Shown: positions 1 to 9,266, numbered from the stretch's first letter. The stretch is DNA of 41,215 nt from Chloroflexota bacterium (GCA_024434165.1 QMIW01000033.1:1-41215); one strand, 5' to 3'. Numbers and translations are program-made. The notes: a model not told the origin generated them from the sequence alone.

Positions 1-83
1 AAATTTTACAAAAATACGCTCCCGGCGGCGTCCCCGCCGCCGAGGACGGCGGCATGAGCAGGAATTTGTTTTCTAAAAACTTA

Positions 84-189
84 TGACCGACTACTTAGTG
101 CCCAAACAACTTAAAAGTGGAGGGGCAAAAGCGGTTGAAATTCACCGCTTTTGCCCTACATCTTCATGTTGTTTGAGTACTAGTGGTCA
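84..189. repeat. Long imperfect palindrome (cruciform or MITE-like)
   Basis: Nested inverted repeats are visible. The core arms are 13 bp and perfect (123-135 GGGCAAAAGCGGT against 144-156) around an 8-nt loop. The next arms are 8 bp (103-110 CAAACAAC against 168-175). The outermost arms are short (84-88 TGACC against 185-189, with CTA at 91-93 against TAG at 181-183). The outer parts are bulged. It encodes no protein. It could be a small non-autonomous element, a repeat-derived RNA hairpin or the 3' end of an upstream transcript; the sequence does not decide. Confidence 0.6.
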
Positions 190-199
190 GTGAAATAGG

Positions 200-232
200 A
201 AAGCCTCGGAGAGCGGCATCTCCGGGGCTTTT
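200..232 (+). terminator. Rho-independent terminator of an upstream gene
   Basis: A 13-bp stem with one T-G wobble (200-212 against 219-231) closes a 6-nt loop GCGGCA and ends in TTTT. It would stop transcription entering from the left edge before the macroglobulin promoter. Confidence 0.75.
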
Positions 233-244
233 CATTATGGCGGA

Positions 245-253
245 TGTTATAAT
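245..253 (+). promoter_or_regulatory. Extended -10 promoter for the macroglobulin gene
   Basis: TGTTATAAT is a perfect extended -10 element (TG-N-TATAAT). It lies about 100 nt before the chosen start codon and just after a terminator. No good -35 is seen, as expected for extended -10 promoters. Confidence 0.55.
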
Positions 254-351
254 GTTGAGTGTATCGGTTTTTGCTTGTCTGACCTGCAATGGATAGGATG
301 AACACGTCCAACAATCCGTCATTTCAACACAGACACAAAGGATGGGAGAAA

Positions 352-1275
352 ATGCGTAAAGCCCACTCGAATATCCCCAGCGCCGCTTTTGCGGTATTGA
401 TCATTGTCAGCCTCGTCGCCGCGTGCGGACCTGTCACCCCAGTCCCGACGCGGGTAGATTCTTCTTCCGCGGAGTTGCCCGGGGGACAAACCGCAGAGCA
501 GGAGGTCTGGCTGGATGAGGCGGTGGATGTCCTTCAGTTCCCGCCAACGGGAAAGTTCGTTGTCCATTTCAAAAGCCCCATGTCGCCCACCAGCAGTTCC
601 ACGCCGGTCTTTGCCTGGCCTCATGTGGAAGGCGTCAGCAGTTGGAACGAAGACCGAACCACATTGACCTTCGATCCCGCTTCGATTTTGGACAGCAAAA
701 AGACCTACACCTTCTTTTTGGATCCTGCGCTCAAATATGCGGACGGGAAATCGTTGGAAAATCCCGCTGAGTGGAGAATTTACGTGCAAAGCGGACCCCG
801 GATCATTGGCGTGACCCCAACCGCCGGGGCGATCAGCAATCTATTCAAAACCATCGAGATTCGCTTCGACCGGGACATGGTCAGCGGCGATGTAAAACCG
901 GCGTTGAACATCGAGCCGCCGCTGCCCTTCGATACCCGCTGGAAAAGCAAGCGCGTTCTCCAAATCAATTTACAACAGCCATTTCCTTCCGAACAGCGAT
1001 ATACCCTAATTCTCAAAAACGGCGAACTATTTGCCGAGGATGGTTCCTACCTGGCGGAGGATTACAGTTGGTTCTATTGGCAGGAGCCCTTTGACGTGAC
1101 CGCCAAGGGCGGGGAAAAATCCGTATTGATCAGTTTCAACTATTCACTGGACGGGAAAAAGACCGGCTTGCCTTTTGTCATCTCTCCCCCATTGAGCGGA
1201 GAGTGGACCTGGCTGACGCCCCAGAAATTGCTGTTTGAGTCCAATGAAATGATCTCCCCCGGCATCGAATATTAA
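352..1275 (+). CDS. Alpha-2-macroglobulin-like lipoprotein, N-terminal part before an in-frame stop
   Basis: This is the first 307 codons of a large protease-trapping lipoprotein. The ATG at 352 is preferred over the ATG at 289 because GGATGGGAG lies just upstream and the protein then opens with a basic N-region, a hydrophobic core and a lipobox ending V-A-A-C, so it should be lipidated and exported. The rest is beta-rich and fits the N-terminal macroglobulin-like and Ig-like domains of bacterial A2M proteins. The frame stops at TAA 1273-1275 and then continues in the same frame as the 1303-6099 ORF. One G-to-T change (GAA to TAA) would explain the break. Read through, the junction is smooth (GIEY-x-LTATAPLVSLDGY). 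Either a real nonsense mutation or a sequence error. Confidence 0.85.
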   Translation: MRKAHSNIPSAAFAVLIIVSLVAACGPVTPVPTRVDSSSAELPGGQTAEQEVWLDEAVDVLQFPPTGKFVVHFKSPMSPTSSSTPVFAWPHVEGVSSWNEDRTTLTFDPASILDSKKTYTFFLDPALKYADGKSLENPAEWRIYVQSGPRIIGVTPTAGAISNLFKTIEIRFDRDMVSGDVKPALNIEPPLPFDTRWKSKRVLQINLQQPFPSEQRYTLILKNGELFAEDGSYLAEDYSWFYWQEPFDVTAKGGEKSVLISFNYSLDGKKTGLPFVISPPLSGEWTWLTPQKLLFESNEMISPGIEY

Positions 1276-1302
1276 CTTACCGCAACCGCCCCCCTCGTAA
1301 GT

Positions 1303-4300
1303 TTGGACGGCTATGAAATAGCGCAGATTCCCGCCGTAAAATTCTCGGGAAAGACACCCATCCAGCTGGTCACGGCGGGAATTAAAAAAAGTTCGTACAG
1401 CGACGAACTGTCTGCAGAACCTGACCTCGACGCCATCCGCCTCCAGTTCGACGTCCCGGTTGATCATGCCTCGGCGGAAGCGGCTTTTTCCATCACACCC
1501 GCAATTCCCGGCTCATTTCAGTGGGAGAAAGTCGAGAACACTTCAAAAGAGTTTTTGGTTTACGTTTTCCACGAGTTATTGGACCGCTCCACCGCTTATA
1601 CCGTGAAAGTGGACTCCAGCCTGCTCACCCCTGCAGGAGAGCGGGCCATGATTGAACCATTCCAATTGGAGTTCAATTCGCCCCATTGGGGGTATATCGT
1701 TCCTTCGTTTGGCGAAGCGGGCGATAACATTCAGGTGGTGGATGCGAATGGTCCCAGGCGAATCCAGATTTCGGGTAACGACCCGGATATTAGTTTTACC
1801 GCCTATAGTTTTGACCTGAGCGAGTACGCGGCGTTATACGCGGAGCATTATCGGTCCCGCTCTGGAAGTGTGCGCTCCATACCCATCCCCGCAGACTTAC
1901 AACCGGCGCTTACCTGGAAGCAGACCGTAAGCCGTGAAATAAAGGATAGCAGCATTACCGAAACCATCCTCCCTCCTGAGTTACCTCCCGGGTTGTACGT
2001 GGTCAACCTCAAAGTAAAGAATCGCCTGTACGACCGATTGTTCGTAGTCATTTCTGAAAATACCCTGGTGGTCAAAAACGACGGGGACGATCTCTTTGTC
2101 TGGTTGACGAACATCAACGGCGGGGTCGTGGCGGATGCCGAGGTGCGCGTGTACAACTCGAAGGGAGAAAAAATCCGCGAGGGGCACACTAATGAAAATG
2201 GACAGTATCAGGTCTCCGTCCCGCCGGATGCGGAGCCGATGCTCGTTTCGGCTTTTGTGAAGGCGCCCGGTCAGCCTAACGATGTCATCGTCACCGGTTT
2301 CTCTTCATGGAGATCGCGAATTTACTATGACTACTACGAACAGTGGGATGAGTGGCAGTTGCCCGAAGGCAAATCCTACCTTACCTATATCTATACGGAG
2401 CGCCCGCTCTACCGCCCGGGACAGACGGTGAACTTCAAGGTCATCCTTCGCAAGGATGACGATGTGAAATACAGCCTGCTGGAAACAGGCACGCCGGTTG
2501 ATGTGCAGGTCAAAGATGCGCGCGGGAATGTTATCGCAACTTACGAAATGGCGACCAATGAATTTGGCACGATTCATGGCTCGGTGGATATTTCCGAAGG
2601 CGCCATGCTGGGTGAATACAAAATCGAGGCGGAGGTGGAGGGCGTTATCTTTGAAGAGTCTTTCAAAGTGGAGGATTACCGAAAGCCGGATTATCAAATC
2701 AGCATCACATCCCTGCAGCCGGAGAAACAAGACCGATTTGTGCAAGGGGAGGAGGTTCGACTCCAGATACATGCCGCCTACTACTTCGGCGAACCGCTGG
2801 CAAACGCCAAACTGGATGTGGATGTTATGGAGGGATATTCGCCTCTTGCAATATCCTTGTCCACCTCATTGAAGACCGACGAGGACGGCAATGCAATCCT
2901 GTCCTTCAAAGCGCCTTTTAACTTTAATAGTTACGAGTCTTCAACCTGGTGGAGAAGACAGAATCCGCAGACGATACAATTGACTGCGAGCATAGATGAT
3001 GGGAGCAACCAGTCGGTGGCGGCTGTCCATCAATTCCTTGTGTACCCGGCGGCGGAGATACTCAGCCTGAATACCGATGGCTATTTCTTCAAACCCAACC
3101 AGCCTTTTTCTGTCTCCATTCGCGTTACAAACTTGTTCGAGCAGCCTATTGTGGGACGGGATGTTTCCCTGACCATTCATCCCTGGAACAGGGAGAATTA
3201 CAAATTCGGTTCTGTAATTCAATCCTTCTCCCTGCAGACCGATTCGCAGGGGCAAGCCGCCCAGGAGTTGGTTTTCCCATCCTCGGGTTACTATCAACTC
3301 TCGCTTCACGCCAGGGATGCGGATGGACACAAGATGGAAACCCGCCGTGTAGTGTATGTTTTCAAACAAAACGACCGCTGGTTCACTACAAGACAGACGG
3401 ATCAAATCCAGATTTTAGCGGAGAGGGATTCCTATAAGCCCTATGAAAAAGCCCGCTTTATGATCGAGTCCACCTTCAGCGGGCTCGCGCTGATCACATT
3501 CGAACGCGGAAGCGTCATTAATTCCAAGTTGATCGAATTGACCGCCCCGCTGACCGTCTTTGAAACGGACGTCATCCCCGAACATGCCCCGAATGTTTAC
3601 GTCACTGTTCACGCCTGGCAGCCTGCCGCAGAAGATGTATACCGCTATGGCTATTTGGACCTATGGACAACCGATGCGGACAGTTATTTGCGTATTGACG
3701 ATACGCAAATCCGGGTGGATGCGAGCGCAAAAGAACTCGACATCCGCATCACCACAGATAAGCAGACATATCAACCCGGTGAGACCGTAACTGCGACCAT
3801 TAACGTCAAAGACTCGCAGGGAAACCCTGCGCCTGCAGAACTCTCACTGGCGGTGGTGGATGAATCCATCTACGCGCTGGCGAGCGAGTTCGAGCCGGAT
3901 ATTTTCGATGCGTTTTATGGTCCGCGCCAACACACAGTGGCAACTTCCGACTCGATGTCTCCGTATCGAGTTATCATGGAAGGAGGCAGGGGCGGTGGCG
4001 GTGGCGGTGGCGCGCTCAAAACAAGGCAGGATTTTCTGGATACCTCTGCCTGGCTGCCCGTCATCCAGACCAATGAAAATGGGCAGGGCATCGTCACCTT
4101 TGAACTGCCGGATAACACCACCAGCTGGCGGTTGACGGTCAAAGCCATTACGCTGAAACACCAGGTGGGGCAGGCAAAGACCAACATCGAGACCAAAAAG
4201 GAAATCTTTTTGCGACCGGTATTGCCGCGCGTTCTGACCCGCGGCGACCAGGCAACGCTGGCAACCTTCATTCACAACTACAGCCCGGAGGAAAAGACCC

Positions 4301-6099
4301 TCACCCTTCAGTTTATTGCGGATGGATTGAAAATCGAAGACGGCGATGAAGAGCAAACTGTTACGCTTCAACCCGGGGAAGTGATGCCGGTCGGCTGGCG
4401 CATCGTGGTGGACCGGGCGACTCCCACCAAAATCAAATTCATCGCCAGGGACGAAAAAGGCGTGCTGGATGCCGTCGAAATGCCGATGCTGATACAACCG
4501 GCGGCGGTTCGAGATATTCAGACACAGTCCGGCGAATTCACCGGGACGCTGGCGCTGGAGGTGGCGCTTCCCGCTGTGGAGATGGAAACCAGCCAGGTCA
4601 CGCTCTCTCTCCACCAATCCATGAGCGGCACGCTGTTGAACGGCTTGGAATATTTGATCGGCTTCCCCTACGGCTGCGTGGAGCAGACCATGAGCCGCGC
4701 ACTTCCCAACGCAGTGATCCTGCGCGCCTCGGAACAACTCGGAATCGGCGGACCGAACCTGCAAAGACGGCTGGAGCCTTACATCGAAGAGAGCATCAGC
4801 AAACTTTACAGCCTGCAGCACGGCGACGGCGGCTGGGGCTGGTGGCAATACGATGCCTCGGATGAATATCAAACCGCCTGGGTATTGTTCGGTCTGGGCA
4901 TCATAAATGATTCGGGGCATACCGTCGCGCCAACGGTCCTGGATGATGCCGCCAGATGGCTGAATGACTCCCTCAGGTACAGGGATATGGATCCACGCAC
5001 ACGCGCTTACGCCCTGTACAGCCTGGCAGCGGCAGGACGGGGCAATCTGGAAGCAACCCAAAATCTGGTTTCCGAATCCATTCACGAACTGGACCCGTTC
5101 AGCCAGGCGGCGCTGGCGTCTGCGTTGCACAAAATGGGCGAAACGAAACAGGCGCGCGAGATTCTGGAATTGCTCGCCCAAAGCGCCACGAAAACCAAAG
5201 ACGAGGTTTACTGGTCCCAGCCGGCATACGACGGCGTCTACAACCGGAAGACCATGGCGTCCACCACCCGCACGACGGCAATGGTACTGCTGGCATACGC
5301 GGAAATTGACCCGCAGAATGAACTGGTCCCCGGCATGGTCGAATATCTTTCATCCCAGCGCAGGGGAAGTTACGGCTGGGGAACCACAAACGAAACCAGT
5401 TTCGCAATCCTGGCGCTGACCGAATATTTGGTTTCACAGGAAAACAGTTCAGGAGTTACCCCCTATCAAGTCAGCGTGAACGGCAGGGAGTTGTTTACCG
5501 GCACGCTCAAGCCGGGAGATACCAGCGTGACATTGGAGATTCCCATATCGGAACTTGAACACGGAGTCAATTCCCTCCTCGTGGACACTCAGGGAGACCA
5601 CCCGGTTTATTTCGACCTCTCCACAAAATACGACCTGATGCAGAAAGACGTGGAAGCCGCCGGAGCCGTCAAGATCACGCGCCGCTATCTTGACCCGAAG
5701 ACAGGCAAACCACTTGAGTCACTTCAAGCGGGACAGTTGGTGAAGGTGGAGTTGATCGTCAATTTTTCAGAACAAGCCTATTTTGTCGCCGTGGAGGATT
5801 ACCTGCCCGGCGGCCTCGAAGCGTTGAATGAAGAGCTGGGAATGTCCAACCAGTATCACGAAAATGAATGGGAATTCTTCCCCTATTTCTGGGAGGACTA
5901 TGGATACAACTACAAGGAAATCCGCGGCGACCGTGTCGTGTTCTTCATCACTGAACTCGAACCGGGCAGGCATACATTCACCTATTTTGCCCGCGCCACA
6001 ACAACCGGTCAATTCACGGCGTTGCCGGCACAAGCCTATGCCATGTACGACTTGAACACGTGGGGTCGTTCGGATAGCCTCGAGATAACCGTGAAGTAG
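1303..6099 (+). CDS. Alpha-2-macroglobulin-like protease inhibitor, main part with thioester
   Basis: This 1598-residue ORF continues the 352-1275 gene in the same frame. The nominal TTG start at 1303 has no ribosome-binding site, so independent translation is doubtful. Bacterial A2Ms trap proteases that cut their bait region, then bind them covalently through a Cys-Gln thioester. Visible here are repeated macroglobulin beta-domains, a short glycine-rich stretch with Arg and Lys around 3982-4026 that fits a bait region, the A2M domain (DTSAWLP onward), the thioester motif GCVEQ (Cys 4675-4677, Gln 4684-4686), the helical complement-like toroid with repeated GWGWW/YGWG motifs, and a C-terminal MG10-like domain. 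The PBP1C gene often paired with A2M in proteobacteria is not adjacent. Family call is firm; whether a full protein is made is not. Confidence 0.9.
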   Translation: MDGYEIAQIPAVKFSGKTPIQLVTAGIKKSSYSDELSAEPDLDAIRLQFDVPVDHASAEAAFSITPAIPGSFQWEKVENTSKEFLVYVFHELLDRSTAYTVKVDSSLLTPAGERAMIEPFQLEFNSPHWGYIVPSFGEAGDNIQVVDANGPRRIQISGNDPDISFTAYSFDLSEYAALYAEHYRSRSGSVRSIPIPADLQPALTWKQTVSREIKDSSITETILPPELPPGLYVVNLKVKNRLYDRLFVVISENTLVVKNDGDDLFVWLTNINGGVVADAEVRVYNSKGEKIREGHTNENGQYQVSVPPDAEPMLVSAFVKAPGQPNDVIVTGFSSWRSRIYYDYYEQWDEWQLPEGKSYLTYIYTERPLYRPGQTVNFKVILRKDDDVKYSLLETGTPVDVQVKDARGNVIATYEMATNEFGTIHGSVDISEGAMLGEYKIEAEVEGVIFEESFKVEDYRKPDYQISITSLQPEKQDRFVQGEEVRLQIHAAYYFGEPLANAKLDVDVMEGYSPLAISLSTSLKTDEDGNAILSFKAPFNFNSYESSTWWRRQNPQTIQLTASIDDGSNQSVAAVHQFLVYPAAEILSLNTDGYFFKPNQPFSVSIRVTNLFEQPIVGRDVSLTIHPWNRENYKFGSVIQSFSLQTDSQGQAAQELVFPSSGYYQLSLHARDADGHKMETRRVVYVFKQNDRWFTTRQTDQIQILAERDSYKPYEKARFMIESTFSGLALITFERGSVINSKLIELTAPLTVFETDVIPEHAPNVYVTVHAWQPAAEDVYRYGYLDLWTTDADSYLRIDDTQIRVDASAKELDIRITTDKQTYQPGETVTATINVKDSQGNPAPAELSLAVVDESIYALASEFEPDIFDAFYGPRQHTVATSDSMSPYRVIMEGGRGGGGGGGALKTRQDFLDTSAWLPVIQTNENGQGIVTFELPDNTTSWRLTVKAITLKHQVGQAKTNIETKKEIFLRPVLPRVLTRGDQATLATFIHNYSPEEKTLTLQFIADGLKIEDGDEEQTVTLQPGEVMPVGWRIVVDRATPTKIKFIARDEKGVLDAVEMPMLIQPAAVRDIQTQSGEFTGTLALEVALPAVEMETSQVTLSLHQSMSGTLLNGLEYLIGFPYGCVEQTMSRALPNAVILRASEQLGIGGPNLQRRLEPYIEESISKLYSLQHGDGGWGWWQYDASDEYQTAWVLFGLGIINDSGHTVAPTVLDDAARWLNDSLRYRDMDPRTRAYALYSLAAAGRGNLEATQNLVSESIHELDPFSQAALASALHKMGETKQAREILELLAQSATKTKDEVYWSQPAYDGVYNRKTMASTTRTTAMVLLAYAEIDPQNELVPGMVEYLSSQRRGSYGWGTTNETSFAILALTEYLVSQENSSGVTPYQVSVNGRELFTGTLKPGDTSVTLEIPISELEHGVNSLLVDTQGDHPVYFDLSTKYDLMQKDVEAAGAVKITRRYLDPKTGKPLESLQAGQLVKVELIVNFSEQAYFVAVEDYLPGGLEALNEELGMSNQYHENEWEFFPYFWEDYGYNYKEIRGDRVVFFITELEPGRHTFTYFARATTTGQFTALPAQAYAMYDLNTWGRSDSLEITVK

Positions 6100-6145
6100 C
6101 GGCGGTCGAGAATTGCAGCCAAAACCATAGATTTCCCTTTTGAGA

Positions 6146-6181
6146 GCGCATCCTCCAAGACCATCAATTTGGAGGATGCGC
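6146..6181 (+). terminator. Probable terminator after the macroglobulin gene
   Basis: A perfect 13-bp stem (6146-6158 GCGCATCCTCCAA against 6169-6181) with a 10-nt loop lies 46 nt after the stop codon. The following tract is only moderately T-rich, so termination may be partial. Confidence 0.6.
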
Positions 6182-6323
6182 ATTTCAGTTCAAATATCGA
6201 AATACCGCATCCTACATTGCACGATTGAAAACTGAAAACCGGCGGCAGAACAACCTCGGATAAACGGCAGGGTTATAATATGCAGCGTTAATTCCAACAA
6301 CCGACAATTCGATGAGGAGAGAG

Positions 6324-7130
6324 ATGCTTAACAAGCTGTTATTCCACCGATTCCCCAGCCTGAAAAGCCTGCTGGCACGCATCCAATACGACCTGGTGAC
6401 CACCTTCGACCGGGATAAGAACGCCATCTTCATGAATTTTGGATACGCTGCCCATCCGCACGGGCACGAACCCATTCCCCTTGAGCCGGAGGATGAAATT
6501 CACCGCTATCCGATGCAGTTGTATCACCACGTGGCGAAACACATCAGCTGGGAAAACGCCGATGTGCTGGAGGTCAGCTCCGGGCGCGGCGGCGGCGCGG
6601 CGTTCATCGTGCGGCATTTCAAACCCAAATCCTACATCGGCGTGGATTTCTCTCCGCGCGCCGTCGAATTCTGCCGCGAACATTACAGCCACCTGGCGGA
6701 ACTCAAATTCCAGCATGGCAATGCCGAAGCGCTCTCCTTCCCCGACAACTCGTTCGACGTGGTGGTGAATGTCGAAGCGTCGCTGTATTACCCAAACATC
6801 GCCAAATTCTTCGAGCACGTCAAGCGCGTGCTCAAACCCAACGGCTACTTCCTTTACACCGACCTGCGCTACGAGGAAAAGGTCCCCGCCTGGCACGCGC
6901 AAATCAAAGCCCTGGGATTGAAGGTCGTCCATGAAGAAGAAATCACCGACAACGTGCTCAAAGCGATGGAACTCGACCGCGAACGGCGCGTGGCGCTGGT
7001 GAACAAATACGTGCCGCGCATCCTGCGCAAGCCGTTCTATCACTTTGCCGGTCTCAAGCCCGAAACGCCGGACGCCCCTCCCCACCTCGATAACCGGCAT
7101 TATTGGTTCTTCATTTTGCAGAAGGCTTAA
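6324..7130 (+). CDS. SAM-dependent class I methyltransferase
   Basis: A 268-residue methyltransferase. Motif I is VLEVSSGRGGG at residues 81-91, followed by the acidic strand-2 end (GVDFS), motif IV around VVVNVEASLYYP, and a post-motif KRVLKPNGYFLYTDL typical of the Methyltransf_11 type. The glycine-rich SGRGGGAAF loop resembles that of phthiotriol and other lipid or small-molecule O-methyltransferases, but the substrate cannot be told. ATG 6324 is chosen over ATG 6312 because AGGAGAG at 6315-6321 spaces correctly only to the former. A TATAAT at 6274-6279 is a likely -10. Single gene, ended by a strong terminator. Confidence 0.85.
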   Translation: MLNKLLFHRFPSLKSLLARIQYDLVTTFDRDKNAIFMNFGYAAHPHGHEPIPLEPEDEIHRYPMQLYHHVAKHISWENADVLEVSSGRGGGAAFIVRHFKPKSYIGVDFSPRAVEFCREHYSHLAELKFQHGNAEALSFPDNSFDVVVNVEASLYYPNIAKFFEHVKRVLKPNGYFLYTDLRYEEKVPAWHAQIKALGLKVVHEEEITDNVLKAMELDRERRVALVNKYVPRILRKPFYHFAGLKPETPDAPPHLDNRHYWFFILQKA

Positions 7131-7133
7131 ATT

Positions 7134-7166
7134 AAAAGATGCGCCGCGCGGCGCATCTTTTTGTTA
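7134..7166 (+). terminator. Strong Rho-independent terminator
   Basis: Positions 7134-7161 form a perfect 28-bp palindrome centred on GCCGC/GCGGC, running into TTTTTG. Its T-tract overlaps a possible extended -10 (TGTTATCAT, 7162-7170) for the next gene, so terminator and promoter are packed together. Confidence 0.85.
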
Positions 7167-7187
7167 TCATCGGAACGCGAGGTGAAC

Positions 7188-8450
7188 ATGAAGATTTTAT
7201 CGGTGGATATCGGCACCGGCACGCAGGATATTTTTCTTTACGATTCGAATCTCGACATCGAGAACGGATTCAAACTCGTCCTGCCTTCGCCTACGATGAT
7301 GGTTCATCGCCGTCTCAAGCAGTCGCTTCGCCTTCGGACCCCGATGCTGTTCGCCGGGCACCAGATGGGAGGCGGACCCTCAGCCTGGGCAATCGAGGAA
7401 TATGCCCGGGCAGGGATTCCCGTTTATATGACTCCTTCCGCCGCGACGACGATCAACGATGAGTTGGACAAAGTGGAGGCGCTGGGGATAAGAATCGTCT
7501 CGGAGGACGAGATCGAAGGTCTCAAGCCGAAGGTCGAACGATTGGAGTTGAAGGATTTCGACTTTCCGCTGATTGCAAAAACGTTTGCGGATTATGGCGT
7601 TTCACTGAATGATTTGAGTGCGGTTGCGGTTGCGGTCTTCGATCACGGCAGCGCGCCGCCGGGAGTTTCGGACAGGCAGTTTCGGTTCGACTATTTGGAC
7701 GAGCGAATTCGGGCGAAGAATTCCCTGTCGGCATTTGCTTATCGCTCAACGGACATTCCCAGGATCATGACGCGCCTGCAATCCGTAGCAGACTCGGCGG
7801 GTGATCTGCCCTGCCCGCTGGTGGTGATGGATACGGCTCCGGCGGCAGTGTTGGGCGCGATGTTCGACACCAAGCTCAATTTCCACAACTCCGGCAATGG
7901 AGATAACTTCGGTAAGCGTGACAGCACTCGTGCCAACGGCTTTAATTTGCCTGCACGCAGAACAATGATCGTCTGCAATGTGGGAAATTTCCATACGCTG
8001 GCATTTCGGCTTGGAGAAAAGGGAATCGAGGGAGTCTTCGAACATCACACCGGCGAGATTGATTTACCGAAACTCGAATCCCTTTTGCGAAGACTGGCTG
8101 ATGCCTCGCTGAAACACGAAGACGTGTTCAACGACATGGGACACGGCGCGTTGATGTATACGGATGAGGCAGTTGAATTTGGGAAGGACGAGTTGGATGT
8201 AGTTGTGACGGGACCGAGACGTTCGATGTTTATGGAATCAGACAGCTTGCTGCCGAAGCAACGGGAGCAGGCTCCCTCACTCCAAAAGTTACGTCCATAT
8301 TTCGCCACCCCTTTTGGCGACATGATGATCGCGGGCTGTTTCGGTTTGCTGGCGGCTACGGCGGAGGTATTGCCCAATTTGGCGGAGACAATTACCGGGT
8401 CGCTGCGAGGCGGGCGCGGGCGGGGAGTCGCGCCGTGGGATGCTGAATAA
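7188..8450 (+). CDS. DUF1786 family protein, possible actin-like ATPase fold
   Basis: A 420-residue protein. The N-terminus ILSVDIGTGTQDIFLYD resembles the phosphate-1 loop of sugar-kinase/Hsp70/actin-like ATPases, and VVCNVGNFHTLAFRL-type strands later look like a second such loop; this is my reading, not proof. The overall pattern matches DUF1786, sometimes labelled as related to pyruvate formate-lyase activation without biochemical support. The ATG at 7188 is chosen because GAGGTG is spaced correctly before it; an upstream TTG at 7161 would sit inside the preceding terminator. Function unknown. Two small membrane proteins follow, but nothing shows they are linked to it. Confidence 0.7.
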   Translation: MKILSVDIGTGTQDIFLYDSNLDIENGFKLVLPSPTMMVHRRLKQSLRLRTPMLFAGHQMGGGPSAWAIEEYARAGIPVYMTPSAATTINDELDKVEALGIRIVSEDEIEGLKPKVERLELKDFDFPLIAKTFADYGVSLNDLSAVAVAVFDHGSAPPGVSDRQFRFDYLDERIRAKNSLSAFAYRSTDIPRIMTRLQSVADSAGDLPCPLVVMDTAPAAVLGAMFDTKLNFHNSGNGDNFGKRDSTRANGFNLPARRTMIVCNVGNFHTLAFRLGEKGIEGVFEHHTGEIDLPKLESLLRRLADASLKHEDVFNDMGHGALMYTDEAVEFGKDELDVVVTGPRRSMFMESDSLLPKQREQAPSLQKLRPYFATPFGDMMIAGCFGLLAATAEVLPNLAETITGSLRGGRGRGVAPWDAE

Positions 8451-8523
8451 ATCCTGATGGGGCTTGAAGCGGGTTGAGGGAGTTTGACAGCGCAAATTGA
8501 ATAAAGTGGCAATGGAGGTCCTT

Positions 8524-8976
8524 ATGTCCACATCGAGCCGTTTGATCTCGGCGTTTTTCACTATTCTCCCCGGGTCCTTTTTCTTCGTTTTGTTCCTGAC
8601 GAGCGGCTGGCTCGGCAGGGAATACTGGTGGGGAACGTACCTGGCGGCGTTCATCGTTTTGTTGTTCAGCGGTTTGTTCTTCGGCTCTGCTCTTCCGAAC
8701 CTGTTTCAAAAACTGGGATTGCGTCATCCGTGGGTGTGGATTCTTGCACAGGGAATACTGGCATGGACGGCGGCTTTTTTCGCGCTGACCATCTTGAACC
8801 TGACACCGCTGTGCGTGGGACAAAACAACGGCGATGGAAACAATGATCTTGGGATGTGCAATCTGATAACCGCATTATCGTGCATTGTGTACACGCCAGT
8901 CTATGGCGGCGTACTGGCGGTAAGTTCGCTGGCCGGTCATTGGATGCTGAAACTGCAACTGAACCGGAGGGAGTAA
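8524..8976 (+). CDS. Small integral membrane protein, unknown
   Basis: 150 residues with about four hydrophobic segments (near residues 8-26, 34-54, 70-92 and 115-140) and aromatic-rich ends (REYWWGTY). The ATG at 8524 has GGAGGT at 8513-8518; the longer TTG form from 8497 does not. A short loop between segments 3 and 4 carries two cysteines (PLCVGQN and GMCNL) that could form a disulfide. It precedes another small membrane protein by 2 nt, so they are one transcription unit. I do not recognise a family. Confidence 0.7.
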   Translation: MSTSSRLISAFFTILPGSFFFVLFLTSGWLGREYWWGTYLAAFIVLLFSGLFFGSALPNLFQKLGLRHPWVWILAQGILAWTAAFFALTILNLTPLCVGQNNGDGNNDLGMCNLITALSCIVYTPVYGGVLAVSSLAGHWMLKLQLNRRE

Positions 8977-8978
8977 TT

Positions 8979-9266
8979 ATGAAAGCCTTTCGATTCATCA
9001 GCCTGATTTTCCTTGCAGTGAGTGTCTGCTTTTTACTTGCCATTCCCGTTCTTGGATTCGGCTCAACGGCAATCAACTGGAAGGGAATATGCTACGGCTT
9101 CACCGATGGACAGACTCCCTGCTCATGGTGGGAATTCGCGCAAAACGAGATGTTCTGGACTTCGATGCTGGTCGTCCCGTTGCTGGCGATGACGCTGGCA
9201 ACATGGTTGATCGTAACCATCATTCGATGGACGGTTACGAGAACGAATTCAACACAAACAAAGTGA
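8979..9266 (+). CDS. Small membrane protein, unknown, co-transcribed
   Basis: 95 residues with two hydrophobic segments (about 5-27 and 63-85) and, between them, a loop with ICYGFTDGQTPCSWWEF that includes two cysteines. The ATG at 8979 is 2 nt after the previous stop and its ribosome-binding site CGGAGGGAG lies in the end of that gene, so translation is probably coupled. Like its neighbour it has paired cysteines in one loop, which suggests a two-part membrane complex. No family recognised. Confidence 0.65.
   Translation: MKAFRFISLIFLAVSVCFLLAIPVLGFGSTAINWKGICYGFTDGQTPCSWWEFAQNEMFWTSMLVVPLLAMTLATWLIVTIIRWTVTRTNSTQTK

Noticed and set aside
3844-5181. 445-codon antisense frame in the macroglobulin gene
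   Set aside because: Low-complexity composition and exact overlap with the thioester region of the sense gene make it a shadow.
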